A stretch of 6,931 nucleotides of DNA from JABFXC01 sp045804265 (GCA_045804265.1 JBJMNK010000012.1:1-6931); one strand, 5' to 3'; shown: positions 1-5,033, counted from the stretch's first letter. Notes: a model not told the origin generated them from the sequence alone. Numbers and translations: made by a program.

Positions 1-411
1 CCGAATCGACGCCTCGGTGACGAGGTTGCCGACGGTGCGGAGCGTCGTGAGCAGCGCGTCCTGTCCGGCACTCGAAAGCGGCGATGCGTTGATCGACGCG
101 ATCGGTTTTCCGATGATCTCGAAGCCGCTCACCAGCCAGTCGAGCGCATTCTTGAGCGAACCGGGAACGCCACGGGCGTACTCCGGGCTGCACAAGAGCA
201 GGGCGTCGGCACGCGCGATCTCCGCGCGCCACGCTGCGACAGCCGACGGCAGCGGGTCGACGTCATCGTCCGGATTGAAATGCGGAAGATCCGCAAGCCC
301 GTTGTAGAGCTCCACCTCGACGCCGGCCGGAGCGAGCTCGCGCACCGCTTCCAGCACGGCGCGGTTGGACGAACTGGCCCGCAGGCTTCCGGAGATGGCG
401 AGGATGCGCAT
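1..411 (-). CDS. NADPH-dependent FMN/quinone reductase, partial (3' end beyond left edge)
   Basis: Flavodoxin-fold flavin reductase of the ChrR/YieF/azoreductase type, a cytosolic enzyme that transfers electrons from NAD(P)H through bound FMN to flavins, quinones or similar acceptors. The 137 visible residues start at ATG (411-409) with the beta strand MRILAISGSL. GSLRASSSN (residues 8-16) is the FMN-phosphate loop. PEYARGVPGSLKNALDWL (76-93) matches the second family signature, PEYNxSxPGxLKNAxDWL. Family members are about 170-190 residues, so roughly 40-50 are missing at the C-terminus, off the window. The reading is open from the ATG to base 1. No convincing Shine-Dalgarno is seen; upstream on its strand the sequence is locally AT-richer (GGTTATTTTCG), perhaps part of a promoter. 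It is divergent from the 475-822 gene with 63 bases between start codons. Family assignment is firm; the physiological acceptor is unknown. Confidence 0.9.
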   Translation of the reverse strand, partial: MRILAISGSLRASSSNRAVLEAVRELAPAGVEVELYNGLADLPHFNPDDDVDPLPSAVAAWRAEIARADALLLCSPEYARGVPGSLKNALDWLVSGFEIIGKPIASINASPLSSAGQDALLTTLRTVGNLVTEASIR

Positions 412-464
412 CGCACGAAAATAACCGGGGATCGCGCGCCCACGCTGGCACGCTCCAAGCAAGC

Positions 465-468
465 AGGA
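465..468 (+). promoter_or_regulatory. Shine-Dalgarno AGGA for the 475-822 gene
   Basis: AGGA lies 6 bases before the ATG at 475. It supports that start over the upstream in-frame ATG at 280, whose extra 65 codons run antisense through the flavin reductase. Confidence 0.55.
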
Positions 469-474
469 CTGGCC

Positions 475-822
475 ATGGGTCACCGAACCTTTCACGACGT
501 CGACGGTGTGGTGTGGCAGGTATGGGACGTGTACCCGCAGCTGGCCGAGCGCCGGCGGGGCGCGCGCCGGGCGGCATCGTCCGCGCTCACCGGGGGAGCA
601 GAGGATCACCGCACGGGCGTCGATCGCCGGCGTCGTCACGAATCGCGTGTGCCGGTGCGCGAGGGGTACGAGCATGGCTGGCTCGCCTTCGACTCGCCGG
701 TGGGAAGCCGCCGGCTCGCGCCCATCCCCGACGGGTGGACGGGGTTTTCCGAGGCGCTGCTGCTCGCGCTCTGCCAGCGTGGCGAAGATGCCGGACGGGC
801 GCGGCGGCGGCTGATCGAATAG
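475..822 (+). CDS. Unknown small protein, single W-rich module (family member 1)
   Basis: 115 residues, function not recognised. It begins MGHRTFHDVDGVVWQVWDVY; the VWQVWDV stretch (13-19) is followed by a basic, probably flexible linker (about 22-60, with RRRGARR and RRRR), then GWLAFDS (68-74), RRLAPIPDGW (79-88) and a Leu-rich helix LLLAL (95-99). The order W-x-VWDV, GWLAF-[DE]-S, RRL-x-PIP-x-x-W, then a Leu helix, is the same in the genes at 869-1468, 3536-4147 and 4246-4881, so this is the minimal one-module member. There is no signal peptide or membrane segment, so it is probably cytosolic. The start is chosen for the AGGA at 465-468 and because the conserved block begins just after it. 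It is convergent with the 869-1468 gene, 46 bases between stop codons. I recall similar hypothetical proteins in Gemmatimonadota, but this is memory, not a search. Confidence 0.78.
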   Translation: MGHRTFHDVDGVVWQVWDVYPQLAERRRGARRAASSALTGGAEDHRTGVDRRRRHESRVPVREGYEHGWLAFDSPVGSRRLAPIPDGWTGFSEALLLALCQRGEDAGRARRRLIE

Positions 823-826
823 CGAC

Positions 827-847
827 CGCGCCGCCTTCATCGGCGCG
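827..847. terminator. Hairpin in the convergent intergenic gap
   Basis: CGCGCCG (827-833), loop CCTTCAT, CGGCGCG (841-847): a 7-bp perfect GC-rich stem beginning 4 bases after the stop at 820-822. It lies between two convergent genes and could stop transcription from both sides. It lacks a T tract, so it is not a textbook intrinsic terminator. Confidence 0.45.
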
Positions 848-860
848 CGTCAACCGTGAA

Positions 861-874
861 CGTCAGGCCTAACG
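861..874. repeat. 14-bp near-palindrome CGTNAGGCCTNACG, copy 1
   Basis: CGTCAGGCCTAACG. It is a palindrome apart from one mismatched pair, centred on AGGCCT, and contains the octamer GCCTAACG (867-874). It spans the TAG stop (871-869 on the minus strand) of the 869-1468 gene. Exactly the same 14-mer occurs at 3172-3185 on the other strand, and a one-base variant at 1611-1624. Confidence 0.7.
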
Positions 875-1468
875 CGCACCAGCGTCCGTGCTCCGGCGCT
901 GGTGCGCGACGTCTTCCGACTCCGCGCCGTGGCGAGGGAAGCTCTCGGCCAGCAGCTGGGCGAGCGCGCCGTCGGCAACGGTGGCCCAGTCGGCCGGCCA
1001 GCTCGTGACGTCGAGCGCACGCGACCCGGACATGAAACGAAGCACGCGGTGCGAAGCGCGGGTCCCGGCCGCGGTCGTCGTCGGGACATCAGTCTCCGTC
1101 ACCGTCCAGAAGCGACCGCCGGGGAAGCGGAATGTCCGCACCGGAGCGCGACCGTCCGAACCCAGCTGGGGATGCGCCGCGACTTCGGCAGCCGCTCGCC
1201 CATGCGGCCCCGAGCCCCTGTCGCCACGAACGGTCTCGGCCGCATGCAGCCAGTCGATGAGCTGCGGCAGGCTCGCGGTCGCCCACCCGTCGGGGATCGG
1301 CGTCAGGCGGCACTTCGCCAGCCCGTCCGCCGATTCGAACGCGAGCCACCCGCCGAGGTAGTCCCGCAAGTAATCCTCGCCCCTCGTCGCCGGATGAATC
1401 GTGTCCGCCGAGACGTCCCACACCCTCCATTTCCTTCCGGCCCGATCGGAGAAGTCACGGAGTGCCAT
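869..1468 (-). CDS. Unknown two-module W-rich protein (family member 2)
   Basis: 199 residues, function not recognised. The N-terminal module (1-80) begins MALRDFSDRAGRKWRVWDV, then GGWLAFES (39-46), CRLTPIPDGW (53-62) and a Leu-containing helix (70-78). A linker of low conservation (80-109) follows. The C-terminal module (110-180) has FRFPGGRFWTV (113-123), HRVLRFMSGSRALDVTSWP (140-158), ADW (159-161) and an amphipathic end ALAQLLAESFPRH. The 4246-4881 gene matches it along its whole length, including the identical MALRDF start and LDVTSWP. The two halves resemble each other in pattern (aromatic-W-x-V, LxF, R-x-L, P-x-x-W, Leu helix), pointing to duplication. The ATG at 1468 is fixed by the shared MALRDF start; no good Shine-Dalgarno precedes it. 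It is last in the leftward block, 95 bases after the 1564-1884 gene. No signal peptide, membrane segment or obvious catalytic motif. Gene certain; role unknown. Confidence 0.9.
   Translation of the reverse strand: MALRDFSDRAGRKWRVWDVSADTIHPATRGEDYLRDYLGGWLAFESADGLAKCRLTPIPDGWATASLPQLIDWLHAAETVRGDRGSGPHGRAAAEVAAHPQLGSDGRAPVRTFRFPGGRFWTVTETDVPTTTAAGTRASHRVLRFMSGSRALDVTSWPADWATVADGALAQLLAESFPRHGAESEDVAHQRRSTDAGAR
874..907. terminator. Strong hairpin overlapping the 3' end of the 869-1468 gene
   Basis: GCGCACCAGCG (874-884) pairs perfectly over 11 bp with CGCTGGTGCGC (897-907). Inside, after a one-base bulge, CCG (886-888) can pair with CGG (894-896), leaving loop TGCTC. In the leftward gene this encodes the last residues before the stop (…AHQRRSTDAGAR). 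It directly abuts the 14-bp repeat at 861-874. It may protect or terminate the message; no T tract follows. Confidence 0.5.
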
Positions 1469-1530
1469 GCCCCCGAAAAAAGCAGGAGCTATGCCAGAGG
1501 TCGTTTGTTTACTGCCCGTGCGGACAGCGC

Positions 1531-1550
1531 CGCTGACCGCTCCGTCAGCG
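1531..1550. terminator. Hairpin between the 1564-1884 and 869-1468 genes
   Basis: CGCTGAC (1531-1537), loop CGCTCC, GTCAGCG (1544-1550), a perfect 7-bp stem. Outer GCGC at 1527-1530 can pair with GCGC at 1556-1559 across a small bulge. It starts 13 bases after the stop of the upstream leftward gene. It could be a terminator, an attenuator or a dyad operator ahead of the 1468 start; no T tract follows. The AT-richer stretch at 1476-1516 between it and the ATG could hold a separate promoter, but no clear -35/-10 pair is seen. Confidence 0.4.
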
Positions 1551-1563
1551 TGACGGCGCGCAC

Positions 1564-1884
1564 TCAGAGCGCGAGCACGATCCCGCTGTCGCGGCCACCC
1601 TGCTCCGGAGCGTAAGGCCTAACGACGATCTTCAGGATTTCGACGGTCACGTCCTGAGCCGGCAGCTCGCGCCCGCGGCGCGCGGCGAGCGGATAGTGGC
1701 CCGTGCTCGCAAGGAAGTCCGTGAACAGCCGGCGGGTCTCGTCCTTCGAGCGCCCGTGCTCCTTCCAGTAGGCGCCGTACGCGACAAGGGCCGCGTCGAG
1801 CGTTGCGCTCACGCGTCCACTCGCGAATGCAACGTGCAGTTCGCGGCGGATCGTTATCAGGATCGGCACCAGGTGAAATGCCAC
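1564..1884 (-). CDS. Unknown protein of about 106 residues, downstream of fetB
   Basis: Function not recognised. From GTG (1884) the product reads VAFHLVPILITIRRELHVAF…, with a hydrophobic start, a helical middle (TLDAALVAYGAYWKEHGRSK, 28-47; DETRRLFTDFLASTG, 48-62) and a beta-like end (DVTVEILKIVVRPY, 78-91). Mixed residue composition and GC-rich third positions say it is coding. The longer open frame continues upstream antiparallel in phase through fetB and is a shadow there. The start is uncertain: GGGAGG (1891-1886) is only one base from GTG 1884 and 16 bases from the in-frame GTG at 1869, so neither fits well. It follows fetB by 62 bases on the same strand and is probably cotranscribed. 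Near its C-terminus it carries a copy of the 14-bp repeat. No signal peptide or clear membrane helix is called. Confidence 0.68.
   Translation of the reverse strand: MAFHLVPILITIRRELHVAFASGRVSATLDAALVAYGAYWKEHGRSKDETRRLFTDFLASTGHYPLAARRGRELPAQDVTVEILKIVVRPYAPEQGGRDSGIVLAL
1611..1624. repeat. 14-bp near-palindrome CGTNAGGCCTNACG, copy 2
   Basis: CGTAAGGCCTAACG, differing from copies 1 and 3 at one base. It lies in coding sequence of the 1564-1884 gene (around residues 87-92, VVRPYA), where it imposes AGG, a disfavoured codon in GC-rich genomes. It contains GCCTAACG at 1617-1624. Confidence 0.65.
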
Positions 1885-1946
1885 GCCTCCCTGAAAGCAA
1901 TCCCAGTGCCTTGTCGGGCTCCCTTCGGGCCGGCGGCCTCGACAAT

Positions 1947-2741
1947 TCAGACGGGGACCCGGGCCGCGAGCTGTTCGGCCGCTGTAAAGAACGTTCGCCG
2001 GTACCAGAGGACCACGATCGTCGACGTCATAGCCACCGCTCCGGCCAGCATGAAAGCGACGACGATCTGGTACCGCACCGCGGTCAGCGGCGAGGATCCG
2101 GCCAGGATCTGACCGGTCATCATCCCGGGGAGCGAGACCAGTCCGACGATCATCAGTCCATTGACCGCCGGGATCAGCGCGGCGACGAGCGCCCGGCGCA
2201 CCGGTTCGGCCGCCGCGGTCGCCGGGCTCGCGCCTAACGCGAGATAGGCTTCGACCTCGCCGCGTCGCGACTCCATCTCGCTCGCCAGACGCTCCGCGGC
2301 CAGCGCTGCGCCATTCATCGCGTTGCCGATGATCATCCCGAACAGCGGTATCACATACTGTGGGTCGTACCACGGATCCACCCGGAGCACGATCTCGTCG
2401 ACGTACACCAGCGTGATGCCGGCGCCGAGCAGCATCGCGACCCCGGTGATCGGAAAGAGCGTCCGCCGCGACTCGCGCTGGCGATCGGTCGCCGTTTTCG
2501 TCGCTGCCAGGAGCATCACCAGCAGTGCGAGCGCAACCAGGTACCATCGTCGCGTCGCGAAGAGGTAGGCAAGGACATAGCCTACCGCCACCAGCTGCAC
2601 CGTCGCCCGCGCGGCGCCGATGGCGAAACCGCGGGCGAGCCCGAGTCGCTGCCACCACGACAGGGCGATCGCGATCATCACCAGCGCCAGCGCGAGACCG
2701 AGGTCGAACCAGGTGACGTCGATCAGCGGATGGGCGGTCAT
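1947..2741 (-). CDS. fetB: FetB-type (UPF0014) iron-export ABC permease
   Basis: 264-residue inner-membrane permease of the UPF0014/YbbM family, the partner of the ATPase encoded just before it. In E. coli FetAB exports iron and raises resistance to peroxide; the plant relatives ALS3/STAR2 act in aluminium tolerance. Visible hydrophobic segments are roughly 12-29, 39-61, 66-81, 98-116, 128-148, 184-207 and 224-247. Family signatures present: AIGAARATVQL (40-50), IPLFGMIIGNAMNGAALA (131-148), EAYLALGASPATAA (164-177) and VGLVSLPGMMTGQILAGSSP (199-218). Length agrees with the family (about 260). The ATG at 2741 is 16 bases after the fetA stop, so the two are cotranscribed; the ribosome site is weak. 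In LALGASP the second Leu is TTA, a very rare codon in such DNA, created by a GCCTAACG word. The substrate in this organism is inferred, not shown. Confidence 0.95.
   Translation of the reverse strand: MTAHPLIDVTWFDLGLALALVMIAIALSWWQRLGLARGFAIGAARATVQLVAVGYVLAYLFATRRWYLVALALLVMLLAATKTATDRQRESRRTLFPITGVAMLLGAGITLVYVDEIVLRVDPWYDPQYVIPLFGMIIGNAMNGAALAAERLASEMESRRGEVEAYLALGASPATAAAEPVRRALVAALIPAVNGLMIVGLVSLPGMMTGQILAGSSPLTAVRYQIVVAFMLAGAVAMTSTIVVLWYRRTFFTAAEQLAARVPV
2227..2243. repeat. GCCTAACG octamer inside a 17-bp inverted repeat, within fetB
   Basis: CTCGCG (2227-2232), CCTAA, CGCGAG (2238-2243): a 6-bp stem around the octamer GCCTAACG (2232-2239). It encodes LALGAS of FetB using a TTA codon. 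It is not a copy of the 14-mer (no AGGCCT), but carries the same octamer within a dyad. Confidence 0.5.
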
Positions 2742-2757
2742 CCGGGCTGCTCGCGCA

Positions 2758-3588
2758 TCAGTCGCGGCCGACGAGGTATTCGCGCGTCCGCTCGGTCCGC
2801 GGCGAGGTGAAGAGCCGTGCGGTCTGGCCGACCTCCACGACGCGACCTGCTTCGAGCACCACGGTCACAGTGCTCGCCTGCCGCGCTTCGGCCAGGCGGT
2901 GGGTCACCATTACCACCGAGAGGCCGTGGGTGGCCACGAGGTCGCGGACAGTGGTCATCAACCGGTCGGCAATCTCGGGATCGAGCGCGGACGTTGGTTC
3001 ATCGAGCAGGAGAACCTCCGGTCCGCAGGCCAGCGCCCTCGCGATTCCGACCCGCTGCGTCTCGCCCCCGGAGAGCTCACTGCTGACGCGCTGGGCGAAG
3101 CCGGCGTCGAGCCCGGCGAGGCGAAGGGCAGTCGCGTCGTCCGGCATCCGCCGATCCGTCTTCGCGCCGGACGTTAGGCCTGACGATGAAGCACCGTCCA
3201 TCGGCGCAGATAGGCGGCGGGCGATCGCCAGGTTCGCGGCGACCGTGCCCGCCAGCATTACCGGCGCCTGGAAGACGAAGCCGACCCGGCGTCGCAGCTG
3301 GCGCACCGGATAACTGGTGATCGGCGCACCGGCGAACGAGACCGACCCCGCGCTCGGATCGTCGAGGCGGTTGAGGAGGCGGAGCAGCGAGGTTTTCCCC
3401 GCGCCGGAAGGTCCGACCAGCGCCACCACCTCGCCGCGCGGGATGTCGAGGTCGACACCGGTGAGAGTGCGCGTAGTGCCGCGCAGCTGTTCGACACCGC
3501 GAAGCGCGAACAGCGGCGCAGCCTCCCCAGCGAGGTCAGTCAGGCGATGGAGCGTCGTGTCCGCTCGCCCGCTTGCGTTGCGGCGCAT
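2758..3588 (-). CDS. fetA: FetA-type ABC transporter ATP-binding protein
   Basis: 276-residue cytosolic ATPase that powers the FetB permease (iron export in E. coli). Motifs in order: Walker A GPSGAGKTS (59-67), Q-loop FVFQAP with Q107, signature LSGGE (172-176), Walker B VLLLDEP (192-198), D-loop SALD (200-203) and H-loop H230 in VMVTHR. A Ser/Gly-rich stretch (about 128-148, SAPMDGASSSGLTSGAK) between Q-loop and signature makes this interval about 15 residues longer than I recall for E. coli FetA, and holds a copy of the 14-bp repeat. The ATG at 3588 overlaps the end of the upstream gene by 53 bases and has no clear ribosome site. An alternative is CTG at 3513, preceded at 8 bases by GGGGAGG (3528-3522); that product would begin right at the ABC domain, 22 bases after the upstream stop. 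Function is clear, start is not. Confidence 0.93.
   Translation of the reverse strand: MRRNASGRADTTLHRLTDLAGEAAPLFALRGVEQLRGTTRTLTGVDLDIPRGEVVALVGPSGAGKTSLLRLLNRLDDPSAGSVSFAGAPITSYPVRQLRRRVGFVFQAPVMLAGTVAANLAIARRLSAPMDGASSSGLTSGAKTDRRMPDDATALRLAGLDAGFAQRVSSELSGGETQRVGIARALACGPEVLLLDEPTSALDPEIADRLMTTVRDLVATHGLSVVMVTHRLAEARQASTVTVVLEAGRVVEVGQTARLFTSPRTERTREYLVGRD
3172..3185. repeat. 14-bp near-palindrome CGTNAGGCCTNACG, copy 3
   Basis: CGTTAGGCCTGACG on the plus strand, whose reverse complement is identical to the 14-mer at 861-874. It sits in the Ser/Gly-rich insert of FetA and encodes SGLTS, using the rare Leu codon CTA. Confidence 0.7.
3522..3528 (-). promoter_or_regulatory. Shine-Dalgarno GGGGAGG inside the 5' part of fetA
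   Basis: On the minus strand GGGGAGG is followed after 8 bases by an in-frame CTG (3513-3511), codon 26 of the fetA frame. This is the best ribosome-site match near the fetA start and may mark a non-ATG start; otherwise it is chance in the overlap region. Confidence 0.35.
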
Positions 3589-4147
3589 CCGCTGCGCGCT
3601 CGAGCAGTGCCTCGAGGTCCTCGTCGCTCATCATCATCCAGTCCGCGGGGAAGTCGATGAGCCGGCGCTTTCCGCTGCCGGTCAGCGACTCGAAGGCCAG
3701 CCACCCGTTGCGAAGCTCGCCGAGATTGCGGGTCGAAGACGTCGACGCCTGGCCAGGAGTGACCGCCCAGGCGCGCCAGAGGCAGTCATGCTGGTCGCGG
3801 AACTCGCGAATGCGCTCGACGTGCGCATCGATCGTTGCCGAGTCAGCGCCGGGTGCGCCGCCAATGGATGCACTGCCGGCGGCGCCGCCCGCCCCGGCCG
3901 CGTCGCCACCCTCGCGCTCCGCGCGCGCTCTCTGCTTGAGGGCGATCATGCCCTCGGCCGCGCGCGCTGCGGCGAGCAGTGCATCGTCGAGACGCCGGAG
4001 CTGGCCGGTGGTCTCACCAGGGAGCTGACCGATCCCCGAGGCACACGCTTCCTCGAGCTGCCGCGCGAGTTCTTCGCGCGCGCGCTCGAGCTCATCGTCG
4101 GTCGATTCGGCTGTCTGCGAATGCTCGTCGGGTGATGTTCCCGTCAT
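3536..4147 (-). CDS. Unknown helical-plus-W-module protein (family member 3), upstream of fetA
   Basis: 203 residues from ATG 4147; function not recognised. Residues 12-80 are charged and Leu/Ala-rich (DDELERAREELARQLEEA, later LRRLDDALLAAARAAEG), likely a helical or coiled-coil segment. A Gly/Ala-rich low-complexity linker follows (81-105). The C-terminal part carries one family module: FRDQHDCLWRAWAV (116-129), GWLAFES (148-154), KRRLIDFPADW (160-170), SDEDLEALLERA (174-185). Here PIPxxW is replaced by DFPADW. A 23-residue longer form from GTG 4216 is possible; neither start has a good ribosome site. Its stop lies within the annotated 5' end of fetA, so translation may be coupled. It follows the 4246-4881 gene on the same strand. 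A helical N-terminus joined to the module suggests an adaptor or assembly role, which is inference only. Confidence 0.85.
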   Translation of the reverse strand: MTGTSPDEHSQTAESTDDELERAREELARQLEEACASGIGQLPGETTGQLRRLDDALLAAARAAEGMIALKQRARAEREGGDAAGAGGAAGSASIGGAPGADSATIDAHVERIREFRDQHDCLWRAWAVTPGQASTSSTRNLGELRNGWLAFESLTGSGKRRLIDFPADWMMMSDEDLEALLERAADAPQRKRASGHDAPSPD

Positions 4148-4245
4148 CGGCGGTGCGTGTGGTCGGCGGTCCACTCCCACGACCGGCCATGGGCCTGCGG
4201 GGTCCGCGACGTCCACTCACGCTCTCGCAACTGGTGTGCCCCCCG

Positions 4246-4881
4246 TCACCCGCCGGCATCGAGCTCGCCGCGCCGGCGACGATATCCGCCGATGGTCGGC
4301 GGCCCCGACGAGGTGCGCGGAAAGCTTCGCCAGAGCAGATCTGCGAGCTGGTGGTCGGAGAAGCTGCGCCACGTCGACGGCCACGAGGTGACGTCGAGGG
4401 TCCTTGCTCCCGCGGTGAACCGTAACACGTGTTGGCTCGGACCGCCGACCGCACCGCCGGGTCGAGAGATCACGTACTCGGCGACCGACCAATAGCGCCC
4501 GCCCGGGTAGCGGAACGACCGCGCTTCGGGCGATGTGCGCTCGGCGCGCTGTGCGGGCGACGGGTCGCCGCCGCCACTCGCTGGAGCGCGAAGCGTGGGG
4601 CGGTCAGCCGAGGTGAAGCGCTCGTACTCGCCGGTGCCACGTGTCGGCTCGGCGAGCCGCCGCAGTCGTCGCAGCTCGTCCTGCGACGCGGTGCGCCACG
4701 TCGGCGGGATCGGGTAAAGACGAGCCTTCGCGGAACCATCCACCGCCTCGAAGACGAGCCATCCCTCGAGCACCCCTTGCATGTGGTCTTCGGCGCGGGT
4801 GGAAGGATGTAGCTTGTCGGCGGTAATGTCCCACACGCGCCAGTCGCGGCCCGCCTCGTCCTTGAAATCGCGAAGCGCCAT
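4246..4881 (-). CDS. Unknown two-module W-rich protein (family member 4)
   Basis: 211 residues, function not recognised; full-length paralog of the 869-1468 product. N-terminal module: MALRDFKDEAGRDWRVWDI (1-19), EGWLVFEAVDG (39-49), ARLYPIPPTW (53-62), QDELRRLRRLAEP (67-79). Linker 80-119 is Pro/Ser/Gly-rich. C-terminal module: RSFRYPGGRYWSV (121-133), HVLRFTAGARTLDVTSWPSTW (151-171), SDHQLADLLWRSFPR (175-189). The open frame runs upstream to 5274, but ATG 4881 is chosen because MALRDF is shared with the paralog and the extension is antisense to the dehydrogenase gene. First gene of the leftward block, divergent from the dehydrogenase with 139 bases between starts. No signal peptide, membrane segment or Cys/His metal site. 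The tail (…GGYRRRRGELDAGG) is partly encoded by an inverted repeat (4251-4278). Confidence 0.92.
   Translation of the reverse strand: MALRDFKDEAGRDWRVWDITADKLHPSTRAEDHMQGVLEGWLVFEAVDGSAKARLYPIPPTWRTASQDELRRLRRLAEPTRGTGEYERFTSADRPTLRAPASGGGDPSPAQRAERTSPEARSFRYPGGRYWSVAEYVISRPGGAVGGPSQHVLRFTAGARTLDVTSWPSTWRSFSDHQLADLLWRSFPRTSSGPPTIGGYRRRRGELDAGG
4251..4278. repeat. Inverted repeat at the 3' end of the 4246-4881 gene
   Basis: CGCCGGC (4251-4257) and GCCGGCG (4272-4278), 7 bp perfect, loop of 14 bases containing GAGCTC. As with the paralog at 869-1468, the last codons lie in a hairpin. It may be a weak terminator or processing structure; no T tract follows. Confidence 0.35.
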
Positions 4882-4882
4882 G

Positions 4883-5033
4883 CCCACGCACCGGGCAGGG
4901 AGCGTGCCGTCGCGCGCTTGCCGCACGATGGGCACCGGGCGAGCTTCTCGATGAGCTTCGCGTCGAACTGGTCGCGCACGCGTTGCGCCGCATCGTCGCA
5001 CTGGCAGGAGGATCCCCACGTTGACGACCGCAT
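4883..5033 (-). other. Possible zinc-ribbon reading in the divergent gap (unresolved)
   Basis: On the minus strand an ATG at 5033 opens a reading with CQCDDAAQRV then LIEKLARCPSCGKRATARS: a CxC and a CPSCGK knuckle about 24 residues apart, spacing suited to a zinc ribbon, with GC-rich third positions. It is out of frame with the 4881 start, and the frame stays open to 4470 as a shadow of the 4246-4881 gene, so it has no plausible end of its own. Its start overlaps the dehydrogenase start and ribosome site. It could be a small domain lost by frameshift, or an accident: the antiparallel plus frame (4866-5024, stop TGA overlapping the TTG start) looks equally open but has no ATG or GTG. Low confidence. 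Confidence 0.22.
5006..5012 (+). promoter_or_regulatory. Strong Shine-Dalgarno AGGAGGA for the TTG start at 5021
   Basis: AGGAGGA ends 8 bases before TTG (5021-5023). No ATG or GTG lies in frame between it and the conserved region except ATG 5111, so it fixes the unusual TTG start of the dehydrogenase. Confidence 0.8.

Noticed and set aside
280..474. Upstream extension of the 475-822 gene from ATG 280
   Set aside because: It runs antisense through the start of the flavin reductase, and AGGA plus the conserved module support the ATG at 475.
1491..1553. 20-residue plus-strand ORF with AGGAG just upstream
   Set aside because: Spacing from AGGAG to ATG is only two bases, the peptide (MPEVVCLL…) has no features, and its 3' half is the hairpin at 1531-1550.
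902..1615. 237-residue plus-strand open frame
   Set aside because: Antisense to the 869-1468 gene, which has a full-length paralog at 4246-4881. The plus frame is Arg-rich with no recognisable motif.
1885..2658. Upstream part of a long minus-strand open frame that ends at 1564
   Set aside because: It is out of frame with fetB, whose membrane segments and UPF0014 signatures are unambiguous. Its Arg/Gly-rich composition is a high-GC shadow; only the part after the fetB stop looks coding.
3317..4135. 272-residue plus-strand open frame across fetA and its upstream gene
   Set aside because: Antisense to two genes with recognisable motifs; low-complexity Arg/Ala/Ser content.
4148..4245. Possible control region: two similar GTCCACTC stretches near 4169 and 4211
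   Set aside because: Short partial similarity in GC-rich sequence with no dyad symmetry and no promoter elements; not enough to call an operator.
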